From the NCBI RefSeq assembly GCF_000208745.1, contig NC_030850.1, forward strand, positions 31,874,099 through 31,938,098: a stretch of 64,000 bases of DNA. Direction: 5' to 3'. Position 1 is the stretch's first letter; the number at the start of each line of letters is the position of its first letter. The notes beneath the pieces are model-generated. The model was not told where the DNA came from. It saw only the letters and a program-made list of their open reading frames with translations, and searched no databases. Positions 24,175-37,602 of the stretch are shown in pieces. The position numbers and the translations under genes were made by a program. The stretch comes from Theobroma cacao. Its lineage: Eukaryota > Streptophyta > Magnoliopsida > Malvales > Malvaceae.

Positions 24175-26532
24175 ATGGGGGATGCTGTTGTGTTTGTTGA
24201 TGATTTATCATCGAATTATTCAATTTCACACTGTAGAATTTGCCATGACGAAGAATTTGAAAGCTTTAAGAGCTTGGAAGCTCCTTGCGCTTGTTCTGGC
24301 ACTGTTAAGGTAAGACTTTTTTTTTTCTTCTCGTTGGTGTTTTTTCATGCTTATTTCCAGATTCTGGTCATTGGGTTTTCCTCTGTTTTGATGATTAATT
24401 CCTTTTTTGTTTTTGCTGTTTTCAGTTTGCACATAGAGATTGTATACAGAGATGGTGTAACGAGAAGGGAAACACAACCTGTGAAATTTGTCTTCAGGTT
24501 CGACTTCTAAGGATCAGAACAAATTAAAGAAGATGTATTCATTTTCCAAAGCTTTAGTTACCAAAACGAAATTTGACGCTTCTGTCTTTGATGTCAAACT
24601 GGGTTAGCTGTTCACCAGGATGTTTTGTTTTCTCAAACTCTGTTTTCATCGTTCTTTTCCTTTTTCTTTGTTCTGTTTTTTGAGTTTTGGGGGCGTCCAA
24701 AACTTGTCCTGTTTGTTCAACTTTTCTTTTTGGCTAAGTCTCCCTTCTCTTCTTCCATGTGATTCAGCGGATTGTAAAATGTTTTATTGGATTCTTCATT
24801 ATTAAACAAACTAAACTAAAATCTTAATGATTTCCAGTTATGATTCCATTGCTTCATTTAAATATCAAATGTCAATACCCTCAGATTCCTGGACTTCTCT
24901 TTTAAGAATGTTTTAAACAACTATTGCTATGATTGTTTTATTTGAAAAAACAAATTATTCCCAGAGATTTATTTAATCTTAACTTAATTATATATTAGAA
25001 TTTGCAGTTAATAAATATCAAATCTCTTCTTACATGCAGGACTATGGACCAGGATACACGGTAACAGTAACAGCACCTTCAAAGAAGTCTCAGCTGATTG
25101 AAGCTGCAGTAACCATCAGGTAATTTTAATTTATTGGTAAAGCCGCGTGGCTTGCCAGCTGGTGCTGTAATAAAAAAACATTGCTTCACTTTAACAAAAA
25201 TGAAATCATCTTTATATAAAAAGTGTTGTAATTTAATCTAAAAAGCCAGACATGCTTTTCCGCTAATTATTGTTCTGCAAACGTGCCTAGTTGCTCATAC
25301 TATAACCTGCAATTCTTTAAGCAGTCTCTTTTATATTTATTTAGTATTAAAAATTAAAAAAAAAAGAATTGTTTGTGTCTCAGAGATAGCCTACAAATTC
25401 CAAGAAGAGAGCTTGAGCCACAGCACCAAAGGTTGGTGGCCTTAGCCGAAGGAATGAACGTCGAGAATGACTTCTCTCAATGTACTTCTGCTGCTGACAG
25501 AGGCGCCTCTTGCTGCCGATCACTGGCCCTCACTGTACGTTTTCATTCCTAATTAGAACCTTCAACCTTTAGGTGAAAATCACTCCAAGAGATCATCATT
25601 TAAACAAATGGTTTTGTGTGTGTGTGTGTTAAGTATTTTTCAAAGGTACAAAAGTGGGGGAACGATAAGAAAGAATGGGGTTAACTATTTTCTTGAAGTG
25701 GCAACCACGCTGGTAGTTGAAGAGGGTATGCCTAATTTGTAATATTAAAATCAGTACAAGTAACTTTAGTGTAGTGTGTAATTCAAACTACACCTATAAT
25801 TTAGTAATTTCGACGGTTATGATGGGTTGCACCACAGCCAAAAAAGTGGGCCAACCATTCCTACAACTGAAATTTGAAAGGGAAACAAACTGTGGAAAAC
25901 AGTCTACCCACGGGTAACGGATAGCTGAAATTTTTTAGTTTCACTTTTATTCCCTCCCCAGTAGCCACCCCCTCCCTCTTTGAGAGAGAATGATGATTCT
26001 GTTGCTATTGGTTTTAGTTTAAAGTTGCTGACGTTGATAATGGTTAATAACTTGGCAGTTTACTGCGGTCTTGCTCGTCAAACATCTCTTTGCAGTGCTC
26101 AATGGCGAAACTGATCATTACCCATTTGCACTCCTTACCGTAAGTATCCATTTTATATGTGTAGATTACCTAAAGCTACTATCACCGTCATAGGACTAAT
26201 TTTGGCATATTTTACAGATACTCTTTTTAAGAGCTACTGGAATTTTACTCCCAATGTATATATTGGTTCGGACAATTACAGCTGTTCAAAACAGCATTAG
26301 GCGACATTATCATGTCAGTTTCCTTTCTCATTTCCACTTTTTTGTTTTTTGTATCGACCTGGGTTTCTTACAAATTTTGAAATGGAGGTTTTACAATCTC
26401 GATTTTCCAGATAAATGCCGGCTGCATCTAATTCGATTCATTTGCTTCTTGTAACAGGAGTCTGACGAGGAGACCTCCAACTCTGACGATGAAGACGATG
26501 TTGAGCAGCAACAGCAACTCCACACCAACTGA
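24175..26532 (+). CDS. RING-CH (MARCH-type) membrane E3 ubiquitin ligase
   Basis: Seven exons (24175-24309, 24426-24497, 25040-25119, 25384-25534, 26059-26139, 26218-26313, 26458-26532) encode 229 residues. Residues 20-67 form a RINGv finger: C20-x2-C23, C38-x-C40, H48-x2-C51 and C64-x2-C67, with the family's Trp at 55. The middle is a soluble segment with a basic IPRREL patch. Two hydrophobic stretches start at about 147 ([11 protein letters not shown]) and 174 ([17 protein letters not shown]), predicting a membrane anchor. The tail is acidic ([14 protein letters not shown]) and then Gln-rich. This layout matches the plant RINGv/DUF3675 group of E3 ligases. Substrate and membrane cannot be told from sequence. 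Translation past the exon 1 donor gives the misleading frame 24175-24510. Confidence 0.92.
25617..25630 (+). repeat. Short (TG)n microsatellite
   Basis: Seven or eight TG units inside intron 4 of the RING-CH gene; no coding consequence. Confidence 0.8.
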
Positions 26533-27316
26533 CTCTCTTACTGTATTATCTCTAATTACTTCCATTTGTATCTGAGCATTACACTGATGCTCATCTTGTC
26601 TCCAATTTTTTGGCATGAATTGAAAAATCATAAATAGTGCTTTTGCCTACAGATTGATGAGGCAGCTTACTTTTTAAAAATGGAGGATTATTAACAGATT
26701 TTACTTTCTACCAATCCACCAACCCATTTCCTACTATAATAAAGAGATTTAAAAAAAGGCCTGGCAGCTCTATCTTAGTACCATGAATGGCCTAACTTGG
26801 TAACTTATCACAAAGTTTCTGATTAATTTATATTTACTTTCGAAACAAGTCAGTTGATCAGCGAAATTTTACATATAATGGTGTAGGGTGACCAACAACC
26901 TTTCCCTTTCTTGGTTTAAACTGCTTCATTGACATTACAACCAGAATGCATATAGTAAAATTACTCTCAAGAAACAAACACGTCAATAAATTCTCTCAAA
27001 AATGTTTACTGTATGTACATAAGGGGATGGTCAACCCATTTGACCCTTTCCAGCTACGTAGGGGTTGCTCAACCCAACTAATATTATTTCTCCTTCCCAG
27101 CTAAACTTTACCAAAATGTTGGGGAATAGTAGCATTCACATTAATTGCTCAAACAGGATGTGGATAGATGCTGGTTCACATCACTAAAAATGGGGAAATA
27201 ATGACCCGGTAAAACTAGGAATACTCCAGCAGCCCCGAAGAAATACTCTATAGTCTACAAACGTCAACGACTGTCGAATTACTTCCGCAGACATGAAATA
27301 CATCCAGAAGATTCCA
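26533..27316. other. Convergent spacer between RING-CH gene and MSH6
   Basis: The two genes end tail to tail here. The sequence is AT-rich 3' UTR and spacer with no gene, RNA or repeat that I can support. Confidence 0.6.
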
Positions 27317-30300
27317 TTAATGTTGCTGCAGAAGTATCCTTGCCCTATGTTGAAGTTCGGTCAAGGAGTTGATACAACTATCCTCGTAAGTGTTTAAGCA
27401 ATTTGCATTTGCTGTAAGGCTGATCAATTCTCGAATAAAAGCTACCATCTTATCTGCACAACTTTGCATTGGCAAGTCGTCTTCAGATCCCTTTCTGTGT
27501 TTCCCATACGCAGACTCAAATTCTCTAGACTTAGCAGCAGCTGTCAGTAGTACTGAGTCCGGAAGCCCTGAAATAGTTACTAGTCAGAGCTGCAATTTAT
27601 CATAACAAATGCTCAATTGTTGCAATTAATTAATTAATGGTTTGAAAAATTCATTCGGTGGATTCTCTACAAACAAAGAACTTATATGAACAAGATTTAT
27701 TCAATAGGCTCACACCTCTATGTCCTTGAGAGCAAAAGATTCTTAATAAACAGAAGTTGTCCAATTTTTTGTGAATATGTACTCCATTCATGAAAATTTC
27801 AGCAAAAAGCTAAATCTTTTTCTAGTACATGGGATGTGTCACATGAATTCTATAATGCAAACGTACTCTAATTAATACCACATCCTTGGTCGGACAAGTA
27901 AATGCAAGGTCCTTTGTTATAGTTTCAACCCTCTAGTTCTTCAAGTGAGTCTCCATTTTATATTTTTCATTGTATCAAAGTTATAAGCAACCTTTGAAGC
28001 TAATGAGCCCCATCACCAAAAGTCCAAATGTAGGTCCACAAAAAGGGGGAACTAATATTACAAGTGAAGACCCTTACCAGCTAGTCGTGCAACATTCACC
28101 CCATAGCTTTTTGGACAGGCTCCAGTGGTCAACCTGTAAAGAAATGTAACTTCTTCCACACCTGCAACTCCATTTCCAACTTGGCATGCCATATGGCAGA
28201 GAGAGACCTGTATAAAACATGGGGCAAAAAAATGAAGAACATAATAGGAGAGAGTTGAAAAGCCATGAAAATAACTGAGTCATTGACCATACAACCACAA
28301 ATTTTCACTCAAAATAAATGACACATATGACTTCAAAAAAATTTTACTGAACTTGTTTATAATTTGTTATTCACTCTATTTGCACCTAATATAACTCCTC
28401 ACGTACAAACACAATTAACTTCAGTTTCCAAAAAATGTTATCCAACAGAAGAAGCAGAGACATACCTTGGAATTGTTTTCATAGTCCACAGCCAAACGGT
28501 GATAGTGTGTTGAAAACATTCCTCGACACTGCACCTTGTGTACAAAATGTTCAAGAACTGATTCTCTACACAGAAATTGAAAAATGAGGAACTGAGACTA
28601 AGTCAAAAGTATCACACAAACATTTAAAGAACATGTTAAATACAAAAGCAACATACGCAATGGCTTGTCCATCAGAAGTTGATGTTCCACGTCCAAGTTC
28701 ATCCAATGCCACAAGTGAATGTTGAGTTGCTGAAGACTGCATTAACCATCATGGATATGTTCACAGAAATTAAATGGTAAAATCAACAATTTCTACATCT
28801 ATCAAGGAAAATGAATAATTTGGACAATGCTTAAATACACTGGAAACCTGATAAATAAATAAAACACTAATTTCTTCTCATGTAGATTGAGAAATGGCAA
28901 TACTTGTATAAATGAAAACATGCACATATATAGTTTTCTCAGCAAGGATGTTTAGGATGATAAGAACAGTTGTGAAGAAATACAAAATAAGTCACTTTTC
29001 ATGAAATGCCACAATCCTAACCAAATTCACATATATGGATTTCTTTAAATCAGAATGAAGTAAATTACCAGCATTAATGCAGTTTCTGAAAGCTCTGTTA
29101 AAAATGTACTCTGTCCCGCCATAATATGATCTTTGGCACCCATCCGGACAAAGATTCGATCAACAGGAGATAGTTTGAAATGTTCTGCAGGGACATCGGC
29201 TCCTACCTGGGGAGAACCAAGCGTGAAGGCCATTGAATATAATGAAACAACCTAGAATTAGCAAGAACCAAAACTTTACCTGGGCCAAAATCACAGCCAA
29301 GCAAACTTGGCGAAGAAGTGTAGACTTTCCACCCATATTAGGGCCAGTAAGAAGGATAAAACTTGCATGACCAGAGCCCCCAATAGTAATGTCATTGGGG
29401 ACAAATGCACCGTTGCCTAAAGAATCACTTCTGAGAATAGGATGTCCTAAACTTTTTGCAGAAAGGCATGGCACTTCATTTGAACATGAGGAGCCCAAGA
29501 TAAGAGGACGACATGTTGGCCCTTCATAAAAATCACTTGCAATCGCTAGACTGATCAGTACATCCAGTTCTGCAATATGCAACCACCAACTGAGATATGC
29601 AAAGTAAATCAACCTATATTGCATTCAATTCAATTATTCCTTTAGAATCAGTCATTACATGCAGAACTAAAGTTATAGACTAGAAATACAAGTATAAATG
29701 TTTGTATTGTATAGAGGGAATAAATTTTAAAAAAAGCTTAAAGCTGAGCAGTGCTATAACAAGAAATCTACTGGATTATATGATAAAGAAACGTGAAACC
29801 AAGCTTCAGCCAAATTTGCCTAGAAGTGGGCAAGCATACCTGCTGTTGTTGAAACTAGCTGCCGCCATTTATTGTGATCCTCACAGAATTGTCCGATTAA
29901 CCTCTGGAGAATGTTCTTCAAAGCCATCTCCTTTTCAGATTCAGCTTGTGAGAGTTCTCCAATGACCTTCTTGATATATTGAGTCCAGTACCGGAAGAAA
30001 CCCTGTACATGTCAGGCAGGAGATTACAAAGAAACTCGATTCAAGAATTACTTCTAATTTGATCAACTTTCAAAGTAATCTTGACATACTAATCATAGCA
30101 AAAGATTTCTTTCAAGCAGAGGTTATAAACTAATAAGCAAAAAATCTGAAGGGATGACACGAATTGAAAAATGAACATCAAAATTTAAACACGACTTCTA
30201 AATTTTGAATAATTTTTGACACAACTCTGGCAAGGTACAAAGTGAAACGTTTAAGAATAGTAAATGAGCAAGAAGCAAAACACATCTGCAGCAACTCTGG

Positions 30301-33300
30301 CAAGATTCTTGATAACATTGTTAGACAGTACTATAACAACAGAAATCTATTAACAACTGGATAAAATATCTTATATTTAACATACAGAGGGAGTCATTTA
30401 TGCATAATGGAAGTAAATTACCTTTTTGGATGAACGTAACTCATAATCCCGAGGGACACTTCCGCGCAAGTTTTCTGGCACTTCCAATAGATATACATCT
30501 TTTCCAACTGTGACGTAGGTGATCTGTAGTAGATGATCATATCAAAGAAAGTTTATTAAGACATTTCAAGAAGTAAACTACTGCTTATACCATCAGAACA
30601 TCCAAGCATTTCCGAACAGAAATCTTACTGATGAATCTCCAAGTAACTTGCGCTGTTCCTTGAGGTGCTTAGTCAAACTAGATTCGATCTCCTTAACTCT
30701 TTCACATGCAGAGTCATACTCCATATCAACTCCTTCATGAGGTATTATACGTCCAGAATTGTTGGCATCAACCCAATCAAAGGCATCCTTGAAATGCTTA
30801 AGAATTGAATGGATATTGGGAAGACCTTTACCTACGCAAAGTCAAAAATATAAGCTGCCAGATGATATTTGCAAAACTATATAAGAAAATAATTTTTACA
30901 ATACCAGCTGTTAACAAATGATGAAGCTGAGTAGACTCCAAATTTTCTAAAATGACACCAAGGGAAGAACATGCTTGAACCATCAATTCACAACAACGTA
31001 GAGCTGATATGAATTCCTGGAGTTGCTTCTTTGCTGCATCTTCATATAAAATAACTTTATTTGCATTTCTTCCAATAGCTTTACTGCATTCAAACATAAT
31101 AAGAATTTAAATACTAATAAGCAATGCTCAAGATATTCTGTATGCAACATGAATGAAATACATATTAATGAGCATGCATTTCTATCCAAGCTTTACCTGC
31201 TAGCAAAGATACGTGCAAGCAACCTCTCCATGTCAGGAAGCCTGGACAATGCCTTTCGAAATTCAAGTGCATATGATAGATTTTCACCCTAGAAAGCAGA
31301 AAAGACAACATAGTAAACAGAGCAGTAAACATCATGAAAAGGGCCACAGATTCAGATTAAGACCTAACACTAATCAGTTTAACTGAATGTTTGAAAATTG
31401 AGTAAATAGTTATGCAGACAAATTCAACACCCCCCCCCCCCCCCAACCCAATAAAAAAGTAATCACCTTCAGTTTGCAAATCAATTTTAGTAAAATATAA
31501 AAAGTCAGAATATTTATGAGAAACTCACCTTTAGGCCTGCTACAGCATCTTGGCGTTCCTTAATCAAATCCACATGATATAATGGTCTAGCAAGCCATGT
31601 TTTTAGCAACCTTTTCCCAAATGCTGTCACGCAGTGATTCAATTGTGCATAGAGTGTCCTTCACAGACAAATATATTGCCTACATATAAGCTTGGAACTA
31701 CTACAACTTTTAACATTTAAAGTGGATGCACACTTACCCAGAAGAGTCTCCATTTCTGCTGTTTTCAAAGATCTCAAGGTTCTCCAGGGCAGCAGCATCA
31801 AGAAGCATGTAGGGGTTTTGAGCAATACCACTGAAACCAGAGGACGGAAGTGACTCAAACTTCGCAAATCTAAGTAATGTCTCATCTAGAAAAGCCTGTT
31901 TTAGGTAATAAAGAGTGCCTCCAAGAGCTGAGAGTGCTAGGCTGCCATCCGCACCAGCACTCAGTAGATTGGAAAGGATAGCTGGCAGGCAGCATGACCC
32001 ATCTCCCTCACAAGAATTAGCAGCATTCGGACCCACATGATTAACAGATCTAGCAGCTGATTGATCATTAATACGCTTGTAGATGTTTTTAACTTCACAA
32101 ACAGTTTTCCCCGCATCCCAGAATTCTGCAGATGGGACCAACTCATTCACTAAGAGATTTCTTGTATGTCTCAACATCGCCCTCTCAGTTTCAAGACTGA
32201 GCAGTTTAGTGGGTTTTATAATTTCTACTGGCCTCAACTCAGCCAATAGACTACACAATCCGCTGCACTCAAAATCATCCCCAAACTGGAAACAGAAAGC
32301 CAGAGCAGATCAGCCCTTTAATATAAAATGAAAAACATCACATATGCAGAACATTTTTAAATCCTGTTGGTTAAAGCACTTTCTATTTAGAGGGAACAAG
32401 TCATACTACTGGTCAGATCTGAACAAAGGAGGCATAAATAAAACATTATTATAAATGGAACGGTCCTGACCTGTCCAAGAATAATCCTGCTAGTTGCAAC
32501 ATCAACGGCACACACACCAAAAATACGATCCTCATTCTGGTTTGTTGAACTTTGACAGCATTCAGTCACTGCCATGAGGTAAGAAGGGTCAGGATTTGCT
32601 GAGAGCATCTCTCCCTCAGTTAGTGTTCCTTTTGTAACCACCGCACAAATTTCACGTTTGACAACCTAAAACACATTGAAAAATATCAATGACTATACAG
32701 CTCCAAACCACACCAAATTCTCCTTCCCAAGCAATTCCAAAAGAAGTATCCCAAAGACAAATAACAAATTTAGAAAATAAAAAACTAAAATATATTACCC
32801 AAAAAACATATAATAAATATATGGTAAATCAAATGACTGAAATGAGCCATTAACCATCTAGCCAGAAGCCAGATGAAAATCTAACAGTCCTCAGCAACAT
32901 ATCTAAGAAAAGTTAAGACATTTAAGTATGCTACTAAGACCATGATAATATGATATTTGACAACTAGACAGACAGAGACAATAGATAATCAACACATTAG
33001 CAAAAGTTTAGAGAAAAGTACAGTTATTCAATGGCCAATCTGGGCAAAAATGAAAAATATGGGAAAACCAATTTAAAAAAAATAAATTGATCTTCTGTTA
33101 TATCATGCGGACCTTATCCTTGGCACCTTTCTCTTTCCGACGAAGCTCCAGCTGTTCAGGAGTTTCAGTTTGCTCTACTACAAGAACTCGATAACCCTGT
33201 TCTGTCAATAAACTAGAGTAAAGTTTCCTCCATGGCACAAATTGAGCTTATAAAAAATATGCAATCAAAACAAAGCCCATCCGGGAGAACTACAACCTAG

Positions 33301-35618
33301 AATAAAAATACATAGGACCAACCTTTCGAGCTAATTTCTCCACATTCATAGAGAAGTTCCTCTCTGGAAATCCACAATGAGGTTGTTCCCCCTAAATATG
33401 AAAGTAAATGTAAGAGGAATAGTGAAAAAGAAATATCAGGAAAATAAATTTGTTAAAGAGTTGATAACAAAGGAGCTTCTGCTTCATTTCTATATCTTTT
33501 CCCCTTGGCCATGAAACAAAATTCCGATGCCAAAAATAACAACACTCCAGTTTCAGTTGAAAGAACACAGAAAAGGCCATACCTTCATATATTGCAAATC
33601 CAGTTCTTTTGCCCCAATATGAGCATCCATTTCAAAAAGTTCATAAAATTTACCCATCTGCTCCAACAAAGGTAAATGTTAAATGACTTTACAAGACAAA
33701 TGACATCAATAAATTAGAGTAGACTCTGCCATACCTTGAAAAATAGAACTTTGTCCATATGCTTTGACTTAAACTCCCACCATTGCCTCTGCAAGGTAAA
33801 ATAGGTCATTTGATAGAAGCCAAGGAAAAAAAGGGTTTTTCAAAGTACTTGACAATTGAATGCCCTTACCTGGCCACCTGATAGGCTCTTCAAGAAATCA
33901 AGAGGCAAGTATAAAGTCTTTGGATTGTAGTTTACATCTTCAGGACGTTTTCTATTTGCATCCCTACGCTCCTTGCTTCAATTCCAAAATACATTTCAGC
34001 ATTAAATACATGGGTCCTCCTTACATTAGAGTTAACAATCTCCCTCTAAATCTAAAGCAATTAGCAAGCTTATATGCACTTTGTAATGTCATAAGCAGAT
34101 GTTTACTAACTAATTGGCAATCAAATAGGTTAGATGGTTGCAGCATAAGACACCGGATGGCTAAACTAGTAAAACCTAATTAGTTAAGGAAGCCTGCATA
34201 TATGTTTTCAAATCCTAGAGGCATAGTAATATTTTTGCAGATTCTATGTCACTTGAGGGAAATTATAAGAACAAAACAAGAACTTACGGTGTGAGGAAGT
34301 GCAACTTCTCTGCTTCACGCTTACCAAACCTTTCTGATGCATCACCCACCAAAGCATTATCAAAACCATTAGATGCCTTATCACCTGCAGTAAAACATTC
34401 ACTTCTTCAGCACTCAAAGATTTGGAATCATTTATTAAGGTGGATTCTGCAGGAGAAAAAAAGACGGGAAAATAATCTGTTATATGTCAAAAAAATTTTG
34501 AATAATAGACTAGTTAACATAAGCCGAGGTTAAATAAATTTCTATGCAGATAGCAGCCATAAAAAATGAACAGATATAGCAGAAAATATTCGCTACAACA
34601 AGAACTTGGGAAATAACCCCAACTCTCATTGGCTTTAACTAAAACATACTCGTTTTCACTCATCTCCCAAAGAGAAGAAAATTTTAATTATTAATCTCTC
34701 ATTTCAAACACAATCAACTAAAAGAATAGTACACAAGAAACTCCGCCACTTACTTTCTATTTTCTTCACAGGTTCCACCAAAGACACCTTAAGCTCTTGC
34801 TTACTAACATTTGCATTCGTCTTACTCTTTTTGCCAGACTCCAATTTCCCTCCTCCACTCGCCTTCCGTTTCTTTGCTTCAGTCTTTCCACTGCTTTTTC
34901 TTTTCGATATTTTCATTTCCTCCTCATTTTCTTCTTCTTCCTCTTCCCCATCCTCCAAATCCATATCTTCCACCTCGGCATCCTCACTCACTTCCTGCTC
35001 CACATTCTTCCCCCAATCTTCATCACTAGAATCATCATCATTATCATCACTCTCTGGCTCCACATTCTCTGTCACGCCCTCATCCTCATCATCAATCACC
35101 ACCTTCTTAAAAACCGAAGAAGAACCCCCTCGCCGCAATCGCCTAAGCCTTCCCGTGCTTTCTTTAATCCACTCAATCTTCTCCTTCCCCAAATCCAACT
35201 CCTCCTCCTCCGCATCATCATACTGAACCAAATGCTTACCCGATTCCTTATCAAAAGACTTCACCACACCTTCGTACCACGCCTTATCCAGCGGCCAGTA
35301 AACCCTAATCCTCTTATCAACAACCTCCTTGCCGTAAGATTTGTCGGCCGGCGTCGAGGGAGTCGGGGAGGGCGTTTGGCCAATAACTAGGAGGGGCTTT
35401 TTGAGCTTGGATTGAACGGGGGACGGAGTGGTCGGACTGGGGCTTGGGCTTTTACTTGGGCTCCGATTAGGTTTAGAGTTAGGGTTGAGTTTAGAGGTCT
35501 GTTTGGAGATAGTAGGAGAAGGGGAAGGTGAGTTGGTTTTAGAGAAGAAGGAAGTAATCTGCCGTTGTTGATTAACGAGAGGTGATCTACCGTTGCTTTG
35601 CCGACGCGATGATGCCAT
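27317..35618 (-). CDS. DNA mismatch repair protein MSH6
   Basis: MSH6 pairs with MSH2 (MutS-alpha) in the nucleus to recognise base mismatches and small loops. Twenty-one minus-strand exons encode 1316 residues, normal for plants: 34754-35618, 34288-34384, 33870-33975, 33735-33788, 33583-33657, 33323-33391, 33113-33196, 32471-32665, 31738-32285, 31529-31658, 31197-31288, 30905-31083, 30629-30831, 30422-30523, 29840-30002, 29280-29569, 29069-29206, 28657-28736, 28466-28565, 28078-28207, 27317-27567. A PCNA-binding box (Q18, I21, F24, F25; QRQITSFF) opens the protein, followed by a Tudor domain near 100-150 and an acidic/basic linker. The mismatch-wedge motif F-Y-E is at 378-380, Walker A GPNMGGKS at 1063-1070 and Walker B LDE at 1141-1143. 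All phases close without stops. All key residues are intact. MSH6 is preferred over MSH7 because of the full-length lever and clamp regions. Confidence 0.95.
31431..31444. repeat. Poly-C homopolymer
   Basis: A run of about 14 cytosines in intron 10 of MSH6. Such runs are prone to length errors in sequencing and slippage in vivo; it does not affect coding. Confidence 0.85.
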
Positions 35619-35788
35619 TTTTCCCGATTAATTGATAAAAAATAAAAAAGAGAGCAACTTAAAGCAAAATGACAGACAATTGGGAAAATAAAGTGTGATT
35701 ACTTTTTCTTAAAAGTGTAGAGGAATAAAAGGTGAAGCGGCGTCAATGTCTCCTTCATTGGCAAGGAAGAATATAGGCGTAAGATAAG

Positions 35789-35796
35789 GCGGGAAT
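35789..35796 (-). promoter_or_regulatory. E2F site upstream of MSH6 (proximal)
   Basis: ATTCCCGC on the minus strand matches the plant E2F consensus WTTSSCSS, about 170 bp before the MSH6 start codon. E2F control of MSH6 would fit replication-phase expression; binding is inferred. Confidence 0.5.
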
Positions 35797-35826
35797 TCCC
35801 GGGAAATGTTCTGATCAGGGTTTTTC

Positions 35827-35834
35827 ATTGGCGG
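35827..35834 (+). promoter_or_regulatory. E2F site upstream of MSH6 (distal)
   Basis: ATTGGCGG on the plus strand also matches WTTSSCSS, 31 bp beyond the proximal site. Two sites so close together make chance less likely than for one. Confidence 0.45.
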
Positions 35835-35901
35835 GAACTCGGGATAATGCAGGGCAGTTTGCACTGCACATCCTTGTGGGCTACTGACCGTACGCTCATA
35901 T

Positions 35902-35927
35902 ACTTATTATTATTATTATTATTATTA
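35902..35927. repeat. (ATT)n microsatellite
   Basis: About eight TTA/ATT units in the MSH6 upstream region. Confidence 0.85.
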
Positions 35928-36243
35928 AAAAGAGTTTAAAAGTTGGACTGCAAATGGGCCCAAAGACAACCCAAATAAATGGACCGTAGGTGGTCCTGAG
36001 GACCTGAGCCAAGCCGAGGAATGACGTTGGCAGATCTAAATAATTCGCACCAACCCAACGACTTTACCGTTTGGTGTTAGCACTCTACCACCCTCAAGGC
36101 TCACTTGCCAGCTGCCGCTACACCACCGTCCCCGAACTTTAATTCTCCGAATTTCGCTTCCATTTACCTAAAAAATTAAAATAACTCCTCAGTTCCCGAT
36201 ATCCTCCTTTTTAATGGCGGTTAAATGTCTGTTTCTTTAAGGA

Positions 36244-36405
36244 CTTCCATTAAGCCTCGAGCTCGAGAAAAGCTACTCATTGTCGATCAGAGACCAAGAC
36301 TACGAGAAAAACGACGACGTCGAGGAGAAGACTGCTTTCCTTGGTGCACCTCTCTTCCCTTGTTTAGTTGGCCTCATTCTTCTCTTTCTTTATTTTTCCC
36401 TTTGA
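36244..36405 (+). pseudogene. Exon-like coding fragment of unknown origin (tentative)
   Basis: A 53-codon open frame follows an acceptor-like TTTAAG and reads as ordinary soluble protein (LELEKSYSLSIRDQDYEK, then NDDVEEKTAFLGAPLFP) before turning into a hydrophobic low-complexity tail and stopping at TGA. There is no in-frame ATG. The bias and composition look like a captured or relic exon. I do not recognise the family. It may be a duplicated exon fragment, or chance. Confidence 0.2.
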
Positions 36406-36669
36406 AAGGCTTGTAGTTTCATAATTTAGAAGATGAATAACAAAAAACAGGTAGATAGCGAAACAAAAACAGCTAGAGACCTGAGTATCCAGACCTCAAA
36501 ATCTGCCTATTCTAAGTAAATCAAGAGGTAAAAGATTTACCAAGCATAGGCAGAAAGCAAAAGGGGCCTTGCTACACAAAATCACATAGAAACAAGAAAT
36601 CATAAAAATATATGTACACGTGGATTCATATTACTTAACAAAAAAAAAAAGTCACTGTATTATTATTTA

Positions 36670-37116
36670 GGAGTGAACATTAACGGTGCAAAGTAAAATA
36701 ATCGATCGAAATTGATTAAATTCAATTAATTCGAATAGAATTTTTTTTAATTTTGATATTAATTATTTCAGAAAAATAATTTATTTGATTATTTTAATAA
36801 ATTCTATTGAATTTTTATGTTCAAAATTTACGATTGAATCTATAAAAAAATTTGAATAATATATTTTATATATGCGTGTATTAATATTTTTATAATATAT
36901 CTCAAAAAATATGTTATGTATATGCATATTATTAATATTTTTAAAATATACTTCAAAAATACTCTCATTCAAATTGATATAATCCAATGAATTGATTGAA
37001 ATAAGTCGGTTTCTCTTTTTTATTATAATTCCATTGATTTTAATTATTTTTTTATAAAAATTCAATTAATTCAATTTTTAAAATTTTTAATTACGTTGAA
37101 TCAACCAAACACTCAT
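36670..37116. repeat. AT-rich hairpin-forming element, MITE-like (tentative)
   Basis: The ends read GGAGTGAACAT and, from the other side, GATGAGTGTTT. Inner arms share ATTCAATTAATT words in inverted arrangement (ATTGATTAAATTCAATTAATT near 36708-36730 and ATTCAATTAATTCAATTTTT near 37060-37079 read in reverse). This suggests a degenerate non-autonomous element about 450 bp long. It sits beside the broken 3' side of the copia remnant. Low complexity makes the boundaries uncertain. Confidence 0.35.
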
Positions 37117-37380
37117 CCGCCAAATTTCATATCTTTTTCCACACTGCTTTTCACTTCATTATTTTTGGGAAAGATTGCTGTTCAATTCTGCATGTTTATA
37201 AAAATCTTTTAACCCTAAATGTCACTGGGTTCCTCTAGCGTTACTAGTCCAGATTGTTGAGAAGCATGGTGCTACATTTTTAGGGAATGCATACCATATG
37301 GACAGCAACACAATATGAGTAGGAACATATTCAATTTACCATGATGTATGCTTGTCAAATAAAATGCATTTGTATGCTTG

Positions 37381-37602
37381 CTATCTTATTTTCATCCAGC
37401 TCACGGGAAAGCATTTACTTTGCATTCCCACCATGAACAATTCATTTCCATTTGCATAACATATCTTGCAACATTTGTCTTTAAACATAAAAATATAATT
37501 ACTTTCCACCAATTGGTCCACACTAAGAAAGCTTTGGCTTACCTTTGGCGCGCACATGACCTCTACAATTGACTTACTACCAGTTATGATTTGCACTCCC
37601 AC
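37381..37602 (-). pseudogene. Copia GAG-pre-integrase remnant
   Basis: The frame includes the typical copia segment after the protease (CAPKVSQSFLSVDQLVE, then SNYIFMFKDKCC), equivalent to the LLSVGQL region of intact elements. It then decays into stops by 37378. Part of the dead copia element, not a cellular gene. Confidence 0.7.

Larger units (their letters stand above)
35619..36240. other. MSH6 upstream region
   Basis: Contains two E2F-type sites, an ATT trinucleotide microsatellite at about 35902-35927, and a TGGGCC box near 35956. A possible exon-like frame begins just beyond at 36244. Confidence 0.55.

Noticed and set aside
34797..35390. Long plus-strand ORFs (up to 197 codons) at the MSH6 5' end
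   Set aside because: They are antisense to the acidic, Ser/Pro-rich first exon of MSH6; Ser/Leu/His-rich translations are mirror images of its codons.
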